A stretch of 64,000 nt of DNA, taken from contig NZ_JONK01000001.1 of NCBI RefSeq assembly GCF_000711885.1, forward strand, positions 248,001 to 312,000. Direction: 5' to 3'. The DNA comes from Chromobacterium haemolyticum DSM 19808. Lineage in GTDB: Bacteria; Pseudomonadota; Gammaproteobacteria; Burkholderiales; Chromobacteriaceae. The translations under genes were made by a program, and so were the position numbers. The notes below the pieces were generated by a model that was not told the DNA's origin, did not search any database, and worked only from the letters and a program-made list of their open reading frames with translations. This document shows positions 17,472 to 25,424 of this stretch, one piece after another. The first letter of the stretch is position 1. Each line of letters starts with the position of its first letter.

Positions 17472-17996
17472 ATGCCGAGCCGTCGTGAGTTGCTCAAAAC
17501 CGGTCTGGGCGGCGCCGTGGCTTTGGCGCTGGCCACCTTGCTGGCCTCGCCGCAGCCGGAAGGCCCGGCGGAGGACTGGGTCGCGTCCTTGAAATTACGC
17601 GCCCTGACGCTGCTGGACGCGCAGTTGTTGGCGGCGATCGCCCCGGCCGTCTTGGGCCCGGGCGTCGCACCGCCAGAGGACGTGGTGCGCGGGGTGGATC
17701 GCGCGGTGGCCGGCTTGCCGCCCGCCATGCGGGCTGAGCTGCGTCAGTTGCTGGACCTGCTTGGCAACCCTTGGGGACGGCGCTGGATCGCCGGCGTGGC
17801 CACGCCGTGGAGGCAAGCGTCGGCGGAGGACGTCGCCGCCTTTCTGCAGCGCTGGCGAGGCAGCGCGTTTCCCTTGTTGCGTAGTGGTTACCAGGCCTTG
17901 CACCAATTGCTGAACGCGGCCTGGTACGGCAATCCGGCTAGCTGGCCGGCACTGGGCTATCGGCAGCCGGCGGCGGTGATGGAGATGCTGCCGTGA
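17472..17996 (+). CDS. Tat-signal small subunit-like protein (gluconate 2-dehydrogenase subunit 3-like)
   Basis: A 174-residue protein with a twin-arginine start, SRRELLKTGLGGAVALALATLL (residues 3-24), pointing to Tat export. The mature part, with DWVASLKLRALTLLDAQLLAAIAPAVLG, resembles the small gamma subunit that accompanies periplasmic GMC dehydrogenases. The start lies two bases after the aldehyde dehydrogenase stop. Its stop overlaps the GTG start of the GMC gene (GTGA), so the pair is translationally coupled. Co-export of the GMC partner by hitchhiking is the usual model for this family and is inferred here. Confidence 0.72.
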   Translation: MPSRRELLKTGLGGAVALALATLLASPQPEGPAEDWVASLKLRALTLLDAQLLAAIAPAVLGPGVAPPEDVVRGVDRAVAGLPPAMRAELRQLLDLLGNPWGRRWIAGVATPWRQASAEDVAAFLQRWRGSAFPLLRSGYQALHQLLNAAWYGNPASWPALGYRQPAAVMEMLP

Positions 17997-19606
17997 GCCG
18001 CGCGACGATACCCGACCCGGTGGCGGCCGGCGTCGCCGCGGGCTGGAAGGCGCAGGACGGCGCGACCTTGCCTGATCTGGAACTGCGGGCGGATGTCGTG
18101 ATTGTCGGCAGCGGGGCCGGCGGGGGTATGGCGGCCGAGCAATTGGCCGCGGCCGGGCTGGATGTATTGCTACTGGAAGAAGGTGGTTTGTACAGCTCGC
18201 GAGACTTCCGCCTGCTGGAAGCCAAGGCCTATCCTGAGCTGTATCAGGAGTCCGCCTGTCGTAAAACAGCGGACAAGGGGATTTCCATCTTGCAGGGAAA
18301 AGCTGTTGGGGGGAGTACTGTGGTGAACTGGACCAGCTCCTTCCGCACGCCGCCGGACACCTTGAGCTGGTGGCGGGAGCGGCACCGGCTGGGCGGCGTC
18401 AGCGAGGAGACGATGCGGCCGTGGTTCGAGCAGGCCGAGGCGAGGCTGGGCATCGCCGACTGGCTGCCGGATCCGAATCCCAATAACGCGGTGCTGGCCC
18501 GCGGTTGCGAGGCTTTGGGCATTGCCTACAAGCGTATCCGCCGCAATGTGCGCGGTTGCTGGAATCTGGGCTATTGCGGCATGGGCTGTCCCACCAACGC
18601 CAAACAGTCGATGCTGGTGACGGCGATACCCGCCGCGCTGGAACACGGCGCCAGGCTGATCAGCCGCGCGCGGGTTGACCGCTTGCGCGCCAATGCCGGC
18701 AGGACTCGGCTGGAGGGGCTGGAAGGACGCTTTCTGGCGGCGGACGGGGTGAGCGAAACCGGACGTCGTTTCAAGGTGACGGCGGCTCAGGTGGTGCTGG
18801 CCGCCGGCGCCATCGGTTCGCCGGCCATCCTGCTGCGCAGCGGCCTGATCGATCCCGGAGGTCATACCGGGACACGGACCTTTCTACACCCCGTGCTGCT
18901 GTCCGCGGCGCTGATGCCTGAGCCGGTAGAGCCGTTCAACGGCGCGCCGCAGACGGTGTACAGCGACCACTTCATGCATGAGCATGCTTTGGACGGCCCT
19001 TTGGGATACAAGCTGGAAGTGCCGCCCATCCATCCCTTGCTGGCCAGCATCACTTTCCCGGGTTTCGGCGCGGCGCAGTCGGCTTTGCTGCGTCGCTTGC
19101 CGCATCTGCACGCGACCCTGGCCTTGTTGCGGGATGGTTTCCACTCGGAAAGCCGCGGTGGCCAGGTGCGTTTGCGCGGCGACGGTTCGCCGGAGCTGGA
19201 CTACCCCTTGAACGAGGTGGTGTGGGAGGGCGCGCGCCGTGCCTGGTTGAGCATGGCCGAGATTCAGTTCGCGGCCGGCGCGCGGCAGGTGCTGACGGTG
19301 CACGAGCAGGCCGGCCTGGCCCGTAGCTGGAGTGAGGCTAGGACAACGATAGCGGGGCTGGAGCTCAAGCCCTTGCTGGCCAAGGTGGTCAGCGCTCATG
19401 TGATGGGTGGGCTGGCGATGTCGGGCGACGCGGATTCCGGGGTGGTGGACGAGTGGGGACGGCATTGGCAGCTGGGCAATCTGACCGTGGTGGACGGCTC
19501 CGTGTTTCCCAGCAGCGTCGGCGCCAATCCGCAGTTGTCCGTTTACGCTTTCGCGCTGCGTTCAGTGGCGGCGCTACTGCAACGCATGCGGGGTGCGGGG
19601 GGCTGA
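17993..19606 (+). CDS. GMC-family FAD oxidoreductase
   Basis: A 537-residue flavoprotein. The FAD-binding fold starts at VVIVGSGAGGGMAAEQL (residues 32-48) with the partner acidic residue in LLLEEGGLYSS. The GMC C-terminal block GNLTVVDGSVFPSS followed by GANPQLSVYA is intact, and the catalytic histidine region lies near SAHVMGG. No signal peptide of its own is present, consistent with export together with the Tat subunit encoded just upstream. The substrate is probably an alcohol or sterol-like compound, not determinable. A terminator follows directly. Confidence 0.87.
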   Translation: MSRATIPDPVAAGVAAGWKAQDGATLPDLELRADVVIVGSGAGGGMAAEQLAAAGLDVLLLEEGGLYSSRDFRLLEAKAYPELYQESACRKTADKGISILQGKAVGGSTVVNWTSSFRTPPDTLSWWRERHRLGGVSEETMRPWFEQAEARLGIADWLPDPNPNNAVLARGCEALGIAYKRIRRNVRGCWNLGYCGMGCPTNAKQSMLVTAIPAALEHGARLISRARVDRLRANAGRTRLEGLEGRFLAADGVSETGRRFKVTAAQVVLAAGAIGSPAILLRSGLIDPGGHTGTRTFLHPVLLSAALMPEPVEPFNGAPQTVYSDHFMHEHALDGPLGYKLEVPPIHPLLASITFPGFGAAQSALLRRLPHLHATLALLRDGFHSESRGGQVRLRGDGSPELDYPLNEVVWEGARRAWLSMAEIQFAAGARQVLTVHEQAGLARSWSEARTTIAGLELKPLLAKVVSAHVMGGLAMSGDADSGVVDEWGRHWQLGNLTVVDGSVFPSSVGANPQLSVYAFALRSVAALLQRMRGAGG

Positions 19607-19612
19607 GGCAAG

Positions 19613-19639
19613 AAAAAAGGGACCGCGAGGTCCCTTTTT
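19613..19639. terminator. Bidirectional intrinsic terminator
   Basis: AAAAAAGGGACC (19613-19624) pairs with GGTCCCTTTTT (19629-19639). It lies between the convergent GMC gene and sodB. Confidence 0.9.
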
Positions 19640-19665
19640 GCAGGTCGCTGCCAGGCAGCGACGAA

Positions 19666-20250
19666 TCAGGCGAAGTTTTTGGCGACGAAGTCCCAGTTCA
19701 CCAGCTTCCAGAAGCTGTCCATATAGTTCGGGCGGCTGTTGCGGTAATCGATATAATACGCGTGCTCCCACACATCACAGGTCAGCAGCGGCTTCTTGTC
19801 GGTGGTCAGCGGGGTGGCGGCGTTGCTGGTGGATACCAGGTCCAGCGAGCCGTCGGTGTTCTTCACCAGCCAGGCCCAGCCGGAGCCGAAGGTGCCAATG
19901 GCGGTTTGGGTGAAGGCCTTCTTGAATTCGTCGTAGGAACCCCATTTGGCGTTGATGGCGTCGGCCAGCGCGCCGGTGGGCTTGCGCTCTTCGCCGGCGT
20001 TGGGGGCGAAGCCCAGCCAGTAAAAGGTGTGGTTCCATACCTGGGCCGCGTTGTTGAAGATGCCGCCGGAGGATTTCTTCACGATCTCTTCCAGGGAGGC
20101 GTTTTCGAACTCGGTGCCCTTGATCAGGTTGTTCAGGTTGGTGATGTAGGTCTGATGATGCTTGCCGTAGTGGAATTCCAGGGTTTCCTTGGAAATGTGC
20201 GGGGCAAGCGCGTCCAGCGCGTACGGCAGTTCCGGCAGTTTGTGTTCCAT
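19666..20250 (-). CDS. sodB: Superoxide dismutase, iron type
   Basis: A 194-residue cytoplasmic superoxide dismutase. The metal ligands are H27, H74 (NHTFYW), D159 and H163 ([10 protein letters not shown]). Q70 in the NNAAQVWNH segment and AGEERKP are typical of the iron rather than the manganese enzyme. The length is standard. AAGGAG lies upstream of the ATG. It is divergent from a flavoprotein gene across a ~118-bp AT-rich gap. No Fur-box-like site was seen upstream. Confidence 0.96.
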   Translation of the reverse strand: MEHKLPELPYALDALAPHISKETLEFHYGKHHQTYITNLNNLIKGTEFENASLEEIVKKSSGGIFNNAAQVWNHTFYWLGFAPNAGEERKPTGALADAINAKWGSYDEFKKAFTQTAIGTFGSGWAWLVKNTDGSLDLVSTSNAATPLTTDKKPLLTCDVWEHAYYIDYRNSRPNYMDSFWKLVNWDFVAKNFA

Positions 20251-20368
20251 TATGCTCTCCTTGTTGAGAAAGTAAGCCGCATAAGCGGATGCTTTAGCCG
20301 CAAGTTTACTGGATTAAGCCGTTGGTCGCCAATAGTTGACTAAAAAAGTAAAGTAAGGATGAACGCCA

Positions 20369-21541
20369 TTGCAGTATGATGTTATTGTCATCGGGGCCGG
20401 CGCCGCCGGCCTGATGTGCGCGGCCACGGCCGGCCAGCGCGGCCGGCGCGTATTGTTGCTGGACCACGCGCGCAAGCTGGCGGAGAAGATTCGCATTTCC
20501 GGCGGCGGCCGCTGCAATTTCACTAATCTCCACGCCCGTTTCGACTGTTATCTGTCCGCCAATCCCCATTTCTGTCGCTCGGCGCTGGCGCAGTACACGC
20601 CTCAGGATTTCATCGCCATGGTGGAGCGCCACGGTATCGGCTATCACGAGAAGAAGCTGGGGCAGCTGTTCTGTGACGACGGCAGTGAGCGCATCATCGC
20701 GATGCTGGACGAAGAGTGCCGGCTGGGCGGGGTGGATAGGCGCATGGAAACGCAGATTCTGAAAGTGAGTCGAGAAGCGGACGGCTTCGTCTTGGACACC
20801 GGCGCCGGCTGTTTCCGAGCGGCCTCGCTGGTGGTGGCCACCGGCGGTTTGTCGATTCCGCAGATCGGCGCGACGCCGTTCGGCTACCAGCTGGCCGAGC
20901 AGTTCGGCCTGGAACTGACGCCTCTGACGCCGGCCCTGGTGCCGCTGACCTTCCACGTGGAGGACGCGGAAGCGTTCGCGCCGCTGGCCGGCGTGTCGCT
21001 GGAGGTGGAGGCGCGGGCCGGCAAGGGTCGTTTCCGCGAGAACGTGTTGTTCACTCACAAAGGCGTGTCCGGGCCGGCCATCCTGCAAGTGTCGTCTTAT
21101 TGGCAGCCTGGCATGACCCTTGAGCTGGATTTGCTGCCGGATGCGGACGCGGCCTCTTGGCTGGAACAAAAGGCCGGCAGCGAGCAATTGATTTCCAACG
21201 CGCTGGCCGAGTTCGGCTGGCCCAAGCGCTTCGCTGAGGCCTGGCTGGAGCGCGAAGGATGCAATAAGCGGCTGAAGGATTTATCGCCCAAGCAGCGCCT
21301 GCAGTTGGCGGAGCGGTTGCACGGCTGGCGCGTCAAGCCTAACGGCACTCAGGGCTACAAAAAGGCCGAGGTAACGCTGGGCGGGGTGTCTACCAAAGCC
21401 TTGTCGTCCAAGACCATGATGGCCAACGCGGTGCCCGGCCTGTTCTTCATTGGCGAAGTCGTCGATGTCACCGGCTGGCTGGGCGGCTACAATTTCCAGT
21501 GGGCCTGGTCGTCGGGCTATGTGGCCGGGATGCATTGCTGA
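20369..21541 (+). CDS. NAD(P)/FAD-dependent oxidoreductase, BaiN/YhiN (HI0933) family
   Basis: A 390-residue flavoprotein. The FAD fold begins QYDVIVIGAGAAGLMCA. The family block KIRISGGGRCNFTN near residue 45 and the C-terminal GLFFIGEVVDVTGWLGGYNFQWAWSSG are diagnostic of the HI0933 group. The physiological substrate is unknown for most members. The start is the TTG at 20369, with AAGGA nine bases upstream; no ATG is in frame nearby. A paralogue of the same superfamily occurs at 30.7 kb. Confidence 0.88.
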   Translation: MQYDVIVIGAGAAGLMCAATAGQRGRRVLLLDHARKLAEKIRISGGGRCNFTNLHARFDCYLSANPHFCRSALAQYTPQDFIAMVERHGIGYHEKKLGQLFCDDGSERIIAMLDEECRLGGVDRRMETQILKVSREADGFVLDTGAGCFRAASLVVATGGLSIPQIGATPFGYQLAEQFGLELTPLTPALVPLTFHVEDAEAFAPLAGVSLEVEARAGKGRFRENVLFTHKGVSGPAILQVSSYWQPGMTLELDLLPDADAASWLEQKAGSEQLISNALAEFGWPKRFAEAWLEREGCNKRLKDLSPKQRLQLAERLHGWRVKPNGTQGYKKAEVTLGGVSTKALSSKTMMANAVPGLFFIGEVVDVTGWLGGYNFQWAWSSGYVAGMHC

Positions 21542-21665
21542 CTTAGAGTGGCTGATAAACCCCTGATGCTGCGCTGCGCCGACTTGCCGTACGGTACATG
21601 AGCATTTCGAAGCAGTTTTCAACGCCGTATCGCCGACGCGCAGCGGATCGCAAACAGGTTCTTAG
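21542..21665. repeat. Dispersed repeat element, copy C (chimeric, inverted)
   Basis: The left end CTTAGAGTGGCTGATAAACC followed by CCTGATGCTGCG resembles the type-B element at 862-981. The right end GGATCGCAAACAGGTTCTTAG (split here: GGATCGCAAACAGG, TTCTTAG) is the type-A end, and the core is in reverse orientation. The right CTTAG holds the stop of the convergent SnoaL-like gene. Confidence 0.75.
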
Positions 21666-22000
21666 TCCGCCGCCAGAAACCACACGTTCTGGATCTTGCC
21701 GTCAATGATTTCATAAACGGCAGCCACCTCGAAGGGCTGCTCGGCAACGCCGCTGACGCGTTCGTGGTCGATCACCTTGTTGCCGAACTCGATGCGTTTG
21801 ACCAGCTCCGCGTGCAAGCCGGGCAGGGTGAAGCGTTGGGTGGCGTAGAAGTCGCCCAGAGCGGCTTTGCCGCGCAGGCTGGGCTCCGCGCCGGGCAGCC
21901 GGTACACCGTCACGTCGTCGGCGTACACGGCGAGAAAGCCTTCCAGCTGGCGTTGGTTGTAGGCGTCGAGTTGCTGTTGGACGAGGGTGGCGGGCGTCAT
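21662..22000 (-). CDS. SnoaL/NTF2-like protein
   Basis: A 112-residue cone-shaped NTF2-like fold. The N-terminus TPATLVQQQLDAYNQRQLEGFLAVYADDVTVYRLPG is the familiar helix-rich start of the SnoaL/steroid-isomerase-like group. AVYEIIDGKIQNVWFL forms the C-terminal strands. Such proteins are small-molecule isomerases or hydrolases, or have no known activity; nothing assigns a substrate. AGGAG precedes the ATG. The TAA stop is formed by the CTTAG end of the repeat copy C. Confidence 0.8.
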   Translation of the reverse strand: MTPATLVQQQLDAYNQRQLEGFLAVYADDVTVYRLPGAEPSLRGKAALGDFYATQRFTLPGLHAELVKRIEFGNKVIDHERVSGVAEQPFEVAAVYEIIDGKIQNVWFLAAD

Positions 22001-22157
22001 GATTGCTCCTGTGGAATGAGCTTTCGATGCTGGGGCCGCGCGGGGGGCTTGTCAACGCATGCTCAGCCAGCGACGGTTTCGGGTTAAAATCCGGTTTTTG
22101 CCTGATCCAGGCTTGCTTTATTCGCGCGGCTAGTCCGCACCATCACTCCGAGTCTAC

Positions 22158-23567
22158 ATGACTGAATCGTACGAGAATTTTGACAGCGAGATGGCGGCGA
22201 TTCGCACGCCGCCTCATTCGATTGAAGCCGAGCAATCGGTGCTGGGCGGCTTGTTGCTGGACAACAGCGCCTGGGACAAGATCGCCGACGTAGTGTCCGA
22301 GGCGGACTTTTATCGCCATGACCACCGGTTGATCTACAAACATGTGGCCAAGCTGGTGGAACTGGCGCGTCCGGCCGACGTGGTCACCGTTTCCGAAAGC
22401 CTGGACAAGAACGGCGAGCTGGGCAATATCGGCGGCCTGTCCTATCTGGCCACGCTGGCGCAAAACACGCCGTCCGCCGCCAATATCCGCCGCTACGCCG
22501 AGATCGTGCGCGAACGCTCCATCATGCGCCAGCTGGCGCAGGTGGGCACTGAGATCGCAGAGGCCGCCTACGCGCCGATGGGGCGCGACGCCTCCCAGCT
22601 GCTGGACGAAGCCGAGGGCAAGGTGTTTCAGATTGCCGAATCCACCGCCAAGGCCAAGCAGGGCTTCCTGGAGATGCCTGGCCTGTTGAAAGAGGTGGTG
22701 GAGCGTATCGACATGCTCTATAGCCGAGAGAACCCGGACGAGGTCACCGGCGTGCCCACCGGCTTCATCGATTTGGATGCCAAGACCTCGGGCCTGCAAG
22801 CGGGTGATCTGATCATCGTCGCCGGTCGTCCGTCCATGGGCAAGACCGCGTTCTCGATGAATATCGCCGAGCACGTGGCGGTGGAGCAGCATCTGCCGGT
22901 GGCGGTGTTCTCGATGGAGATGGGCGGCGCGCAGCTGGTGATGCGTATGCTGGGTTCGGTGGGGCGGCTGGATCAGCATACGCTGCGCACCGGCAAACTG
23001 GGCGACGACGACTGGCAGAAGCTGACTTACGCGATAGGCAAGCTGTCCGAGGCGCCGATGTACATCGACGAAACCGCGGCGCTGACCGCGCTGGAAGTGC
23101 GTGCCCGCGCGCGCCGTCTGGCGCGCCAGCACGGCGGCAAACTGGGCTTGATCGTGATCGACTACTTGCAGCTGATGTCGGGCTCGGGCCGCGGCGACAA
23201 CCGTACCGCCGAGCTGGGCGAGATTTCGCGTGGCCTGAAAGGCCTGGCCAAGGAGCTGCAGGTGCCGGTGATCGCGTTGTCCCAGCTGTCTCGTGCGGTG
23301 GAGCAGCGCCCCAATAAGCGGCCAATGATGTCGGACTTGCGGGAATCCGGCGCCATCGAGCAGGATGCCGACTTGATCGTCTTCATGTACCGGGAAGAGT
23401 ATTACAACCCTGAGAATCAGGAAGTGAAGGGCTTGGCGGAGGCCATCATCGGCAAGCACCGTAACGGCCCTACCGGCGCGGTGCGGCTGGCCTTTGTCGG
23501 CAAGTACGCCAAGTTTGACAATGCCGCTACCTTGGGGGTTAGCGGCTGGGCCGATAGCGACTCCTAA
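22158..23567 (+). CDS. dnaB: Replicative DNA helicase DnaB
   Basis: A 469-residue hexameric helicase that unwinds DNA at the replication fork. The N-terminal domain starts RTPPHSIEAEQSVLGGLLLD. The RecA-like C-terminal domain has Walker A GRPSMGKTAFSMN near 222-234 and the H4-type motif LGLIVIDYLQLM. SDLRESGAIEQDADLIVFMYR is fully conserved. No intein interrupts these motifs. The ribosome binding site is weak. The TAA stop at 23565-23567 is part of the CTAAG left end of a dispersed repeat. Confidence 0.96.
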   Translation: MTESYENFDSEMAAIRTPPHSIEAEQSVLGGLLLDNSAWDKIADVVSEADFYRHDHRLIYKHVAKLVELARPADVVTVSESLDKNGELGNIGGLSYLATLAQNTPSAANIRRYAEIVRERSIMRQLAQVGTEIAEAAYAPMGRDASQLLDEAEGKVFQIAESTAKAKQGFLEMPGLLKEVVERIDMLYSRENPDEVTGVPTGFIDLDAKTSGLQAGDLIIVAGRPSMGKTAFSMNIAEHVAVEQHLPVAVFSMEMGGAQLVMRMLGSVGRLDQHTLRTGKLGDDDWQKLTYAIGKLSEAPMYIDETAALTALEVRARARRLARQHGGKLGLIVIDYLQLMSGSGRGDNRTAELGEISRGLKGLAKELQVPVIALSQLSRAVEQRPNKRPMMSDLRESGAIEQDADLIVFMYREEYYNPENQEVKGLAEAIIGKHRNGPTGAVRLAFVGKYAKFDNAATLGVSGWADSDS

Positions 23568-23709
23568 GAACCTGTACGATCTGCCGCGCGTCGGCGATAC
23601 AGCGTTGAAAACCGCTTCGAATTGCTCATGTACCGCGTGTACACTCCGCTTTCTCAGCCGTTTTCGCCTTGTCTCGCCCTTGCCCGCGAGATCGTAAACA
23701 GGCTCTAAG
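23564..23709. repeat. Dispersed type-A repeat element, copy D
   Basis: It runs from CTAAGAACCTGTACGATCTG to AGATCGTAAACAGGCTCTAAG (written in two parts: AGATCGTAAACAGG, CTCTAAG). It is about 146 bp with the complete core, including TTGCTCATGTACCGCGTG and CCGCTTTCTCAGCCG. The right CTAAG is immediately reused as the start of another left end (AATCTGTTCACGAG), so a second, truncated copy is joined head to tail. Confidence 0.85.
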
Positions 23710-23731
23710 AATCTGTTCACGAGAGATACTG

Positions 23732-24040
23732 ATGAGCTTTTTCGACAAGCATGTATTCATTTGCTGCAATCAGCGCGCCGGCTGCGAGGATTGCTGCAAC
23801 AATCATGGTTCCAGCGAACTGCTGGGCTACATGAAGGACAAGGTCAAGGCGCTGGGCCTGGCCGGCGAGGGCAAGATCCGCGTCAACAAGGCCGGCTGTC
23901 TTGGGCGTTGCGACGACGGCCCGGTGATGGTGGTGTACCCGGAAGAAACTTGGTACACCTTCGTCGATAAGGAAGACATCGACGAAATTGTCGCCGAGCA
24001 TATGGTGGGCGGGCGCGTGGTGGAAAGGTTGAAGATCTGA
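23732..24040 (+). CDS. Thioredoxin-like [2Fe-2S] ferredoxin
   Basis: A 102-residue protein of the stand-alone thioredoxin-fold 2Fe-2S family. The cluster cysteines are expected among C11/C12, C18, C21/C22 (CCNQRAGCEDCC) and the later C56 and C60 (AGCLGRC). The motif GRCDDGPVMVVYPEETWYT is characteristic. The start ATG at 23732 follows a truncated repeat end, and the ribosome binding site is poor. Its stop overlaps the start of the next gene (TGATG), so the hydrolase is translationally coupled. Confidence 0.85.
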   Translation: MSFFDKHVFICCNQRAGCEDCCNNHGSSELLGYMKDKVKALGLAGEGKIRVNKAGCLGRCDDGPVMVVYPEETWYTFVDKEDIDEIVAEHMVGGRVVERLKI

Positions 24041-24648
24041 TGTTGAAGGCAATGAACAAGCAAGTGGTGGCCGGTCCGGCCGGGGGCATGGAAACCATCG
24101 TGGTGGCTGCACAGGGTGAGACGCGCGGTGTCGCGGTCATCTGTCATCCTAACCCGCTGCAGGGCGGCACCAACACCAACAAGGTGGTGCAGACCGCGGC
24201 CAAGGCCTTGTCGCAGCTGGGCTATGTCTGCTATTGCCCGAATCTGCGCGGCGTGGGCGATAGCGAAGGGCAGCACGATTACGGTATCGGCGAAGTGGAG
24301 GATGTCATTGCGGTGGTGGATCATGCTCGCCGCGAGCAAGGCGACCTTCCCTTGGCCTTGGCGGGTTTTTCCTTTGGCGGCTTTGTCGCCGCGCGCACCC
24401 GCGCGCGCATTGAGGCGGATAAATTACTGCTGATGGGCGTGGCGGTGGGTAAGTACGAGACGCCTACGCCGGAGGTGCCGGCCGACACGCTGGTGATTCA
24501 CGGTGAGGAGGATGAGGTGATTCCGCTGGCTGCGGTGATGGATTGGGCCCGGCCGCAAGGCTTGCCGGTCGTGGTGTTTCCCGGTGCGGGCCATTTCTTC
24601 CATGGCCGGCTGGTGCAGTTGGCGCAAACGATTCAACGCTGCTGGTAA
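24040..24648 (+). CDS. Alpha/beta hydrolase
   Basis: A 202-residue serine hydrolase. The nucleophile elbow is GFSFGG near residue 110, the oxyanion segment is VICHPNPLQGGTNTNKVV, the acid lies in VIHGEEDEVIPL, and the catalytic histidine is in PGAGHFFHG. This HPNPLQGG-type small hydrolase family is widespread in beta- and gammaproteobacteria, and the substrate is unknown. It is coupled to the ferredoxin gene by a TGATG overlap and ends in a strong terminator. Confidence 0.85.
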   Translation: MLKAMNKQVVAGPAGGMETIVVAAQGETRGVAVICHPNPLQGGTNTNKVVQTAAKALSQLGYVCYCPNLRGVGDSEGQHDYGIGEVEDVIAVVDHARREQGDLPLALAGFSFGGFVAARTRARIEADKLLLMGVAVGKYETPTPEVPADTLVIHGEEDEVIPLAAVMDWARPQGLPVVVFPGAGHFFHGRLVQLAQTIQRCW

Positions 24649-24669
24649 GGCGTCGCCAGGCTCCGGCGC

Positions 24670-24708
24670 AAAAAAACCGGTCATCCATGCGATGGCCGGT
24701 TTTTTTTA
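24670..24708. terminator. Intrinsic terminator (two-way)
   Basis: AAAAAACCGGtCATC pairs with GATGgCCGGTTTTTT around a 5-base loop. It lies between the convergent hydrolase and rnk-like genes. Confidence 0.88.
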
Positions 24709-25113
24709 TCAGCGGTGCAGTTCGCCCGCGGCTTCTGGCTGGTAGGTGACTTCCAGCACCTTCAGGCGGATGCTGCCGGCCGGCGTTGGCCAGTCGATGC
24801 TTTGGCCAACGGACAGACCCAGCAAGGCGGCGCCAATGGGCGCCAGCACCGAGATCTTGCCCTGTTCGCTGTCCGCTTCGCGGGGGTAGACCAGGGTCAG
24901 GGTTTTTTCCTGGGCGTCGTCCAGCTTGACCCGCGCGCAGCTGTTCATGGTGATGATGCCGGCGGGCATGGCGGAGGGCTCCACCACATCGGCGCGCTCC
25001 AGCTCGGCTTCCAGCGCGGCCGCGGTGGGGTGGCCGCTCTCGCAATCCTCCAGCAGCGCGGCGAGGCGCTCATAGTCCAAAGAGGACACCGTGATGGCCG
25101 GGCTTGTCGACAT
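24709..25113 (-). CDS. rnk: Nucleoside diphosphate kinase regulator, GreA/GreB C-terminal-like (Rnk)
   Basis: A 134-residue Rnk-type protein: a short N-terminal coiled segment followed by a GreA/GreB C-terminal FKBP-like domain. VLAPIGAALLGLSVGQSIDWP near residues 91-111 is the signature of that domain. Rnk binds RNA polymerase and was described as a regulator of nucleoside diphosphate kinase in E. coli. AAGGAG precedes the ATG at 25113, which decides against the ten-residue longer form. Confidence 0.87.
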   Translation of the reverse strand: MSTSPAITVSSLDYERLAALLEDCESGHPTAAALEAELERADVVEPSAMPAGIITMNSCARVKLDDAQEKTLTLVYPREADSEQGKISVLAPIGAALLGLSVGQSIDWPTPAGSIRLKVLEVTYQPEAAGELHR

Positions 25114-25273
25114 ATGCAACTCCTTCAGATAGACAAAGGGCACCGCAGGGTGCCCGATGATTTAGTGCGCGAAAAGCGTGTGTGCCAATGATATCGCTTG
25201 TAACCGCGTGTAACAAGGCTTGGCGGCTCAATCGCCAGGAATACTGGGCTTTGGGCCGGGCTTGTAATGCGGC

Positions 25274-25421
25274 GTAAGAACCTGTTTGCAACCTGCTGCA
25301 TCTCGGCGATAGGGCGTTGAAACCGTCTTCAAAATGCTCATGTGCCGTGTGTACATTCCGCTTTCTCAGCCATTTCCGCCTTGCCTCGCCCTTGCTCGCG
25401 AGATCGTAAACAGGCTCTAAG
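25274..25421. repeat. Dispersed type-A repeat element, copy E
   Basis: Left end GTAAGAACCTGTTTGCAACC, right end AGATCGTAAACAGG then CTCTAAG, about 148 bp with a full core. It lies just 3' of the flagellin gene and upstream of rnk. The flagellin stop (25425-25427) lies four bases outside the right end. Confidence 0.85.
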
Positions 25422-25424
25422 CGT

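Noticed and set aside
22143-23720. 525-codon antisense frame over dnaB
   Set aside because: It is a shadow of the highly conserved dnaB frame with no domain of its own.
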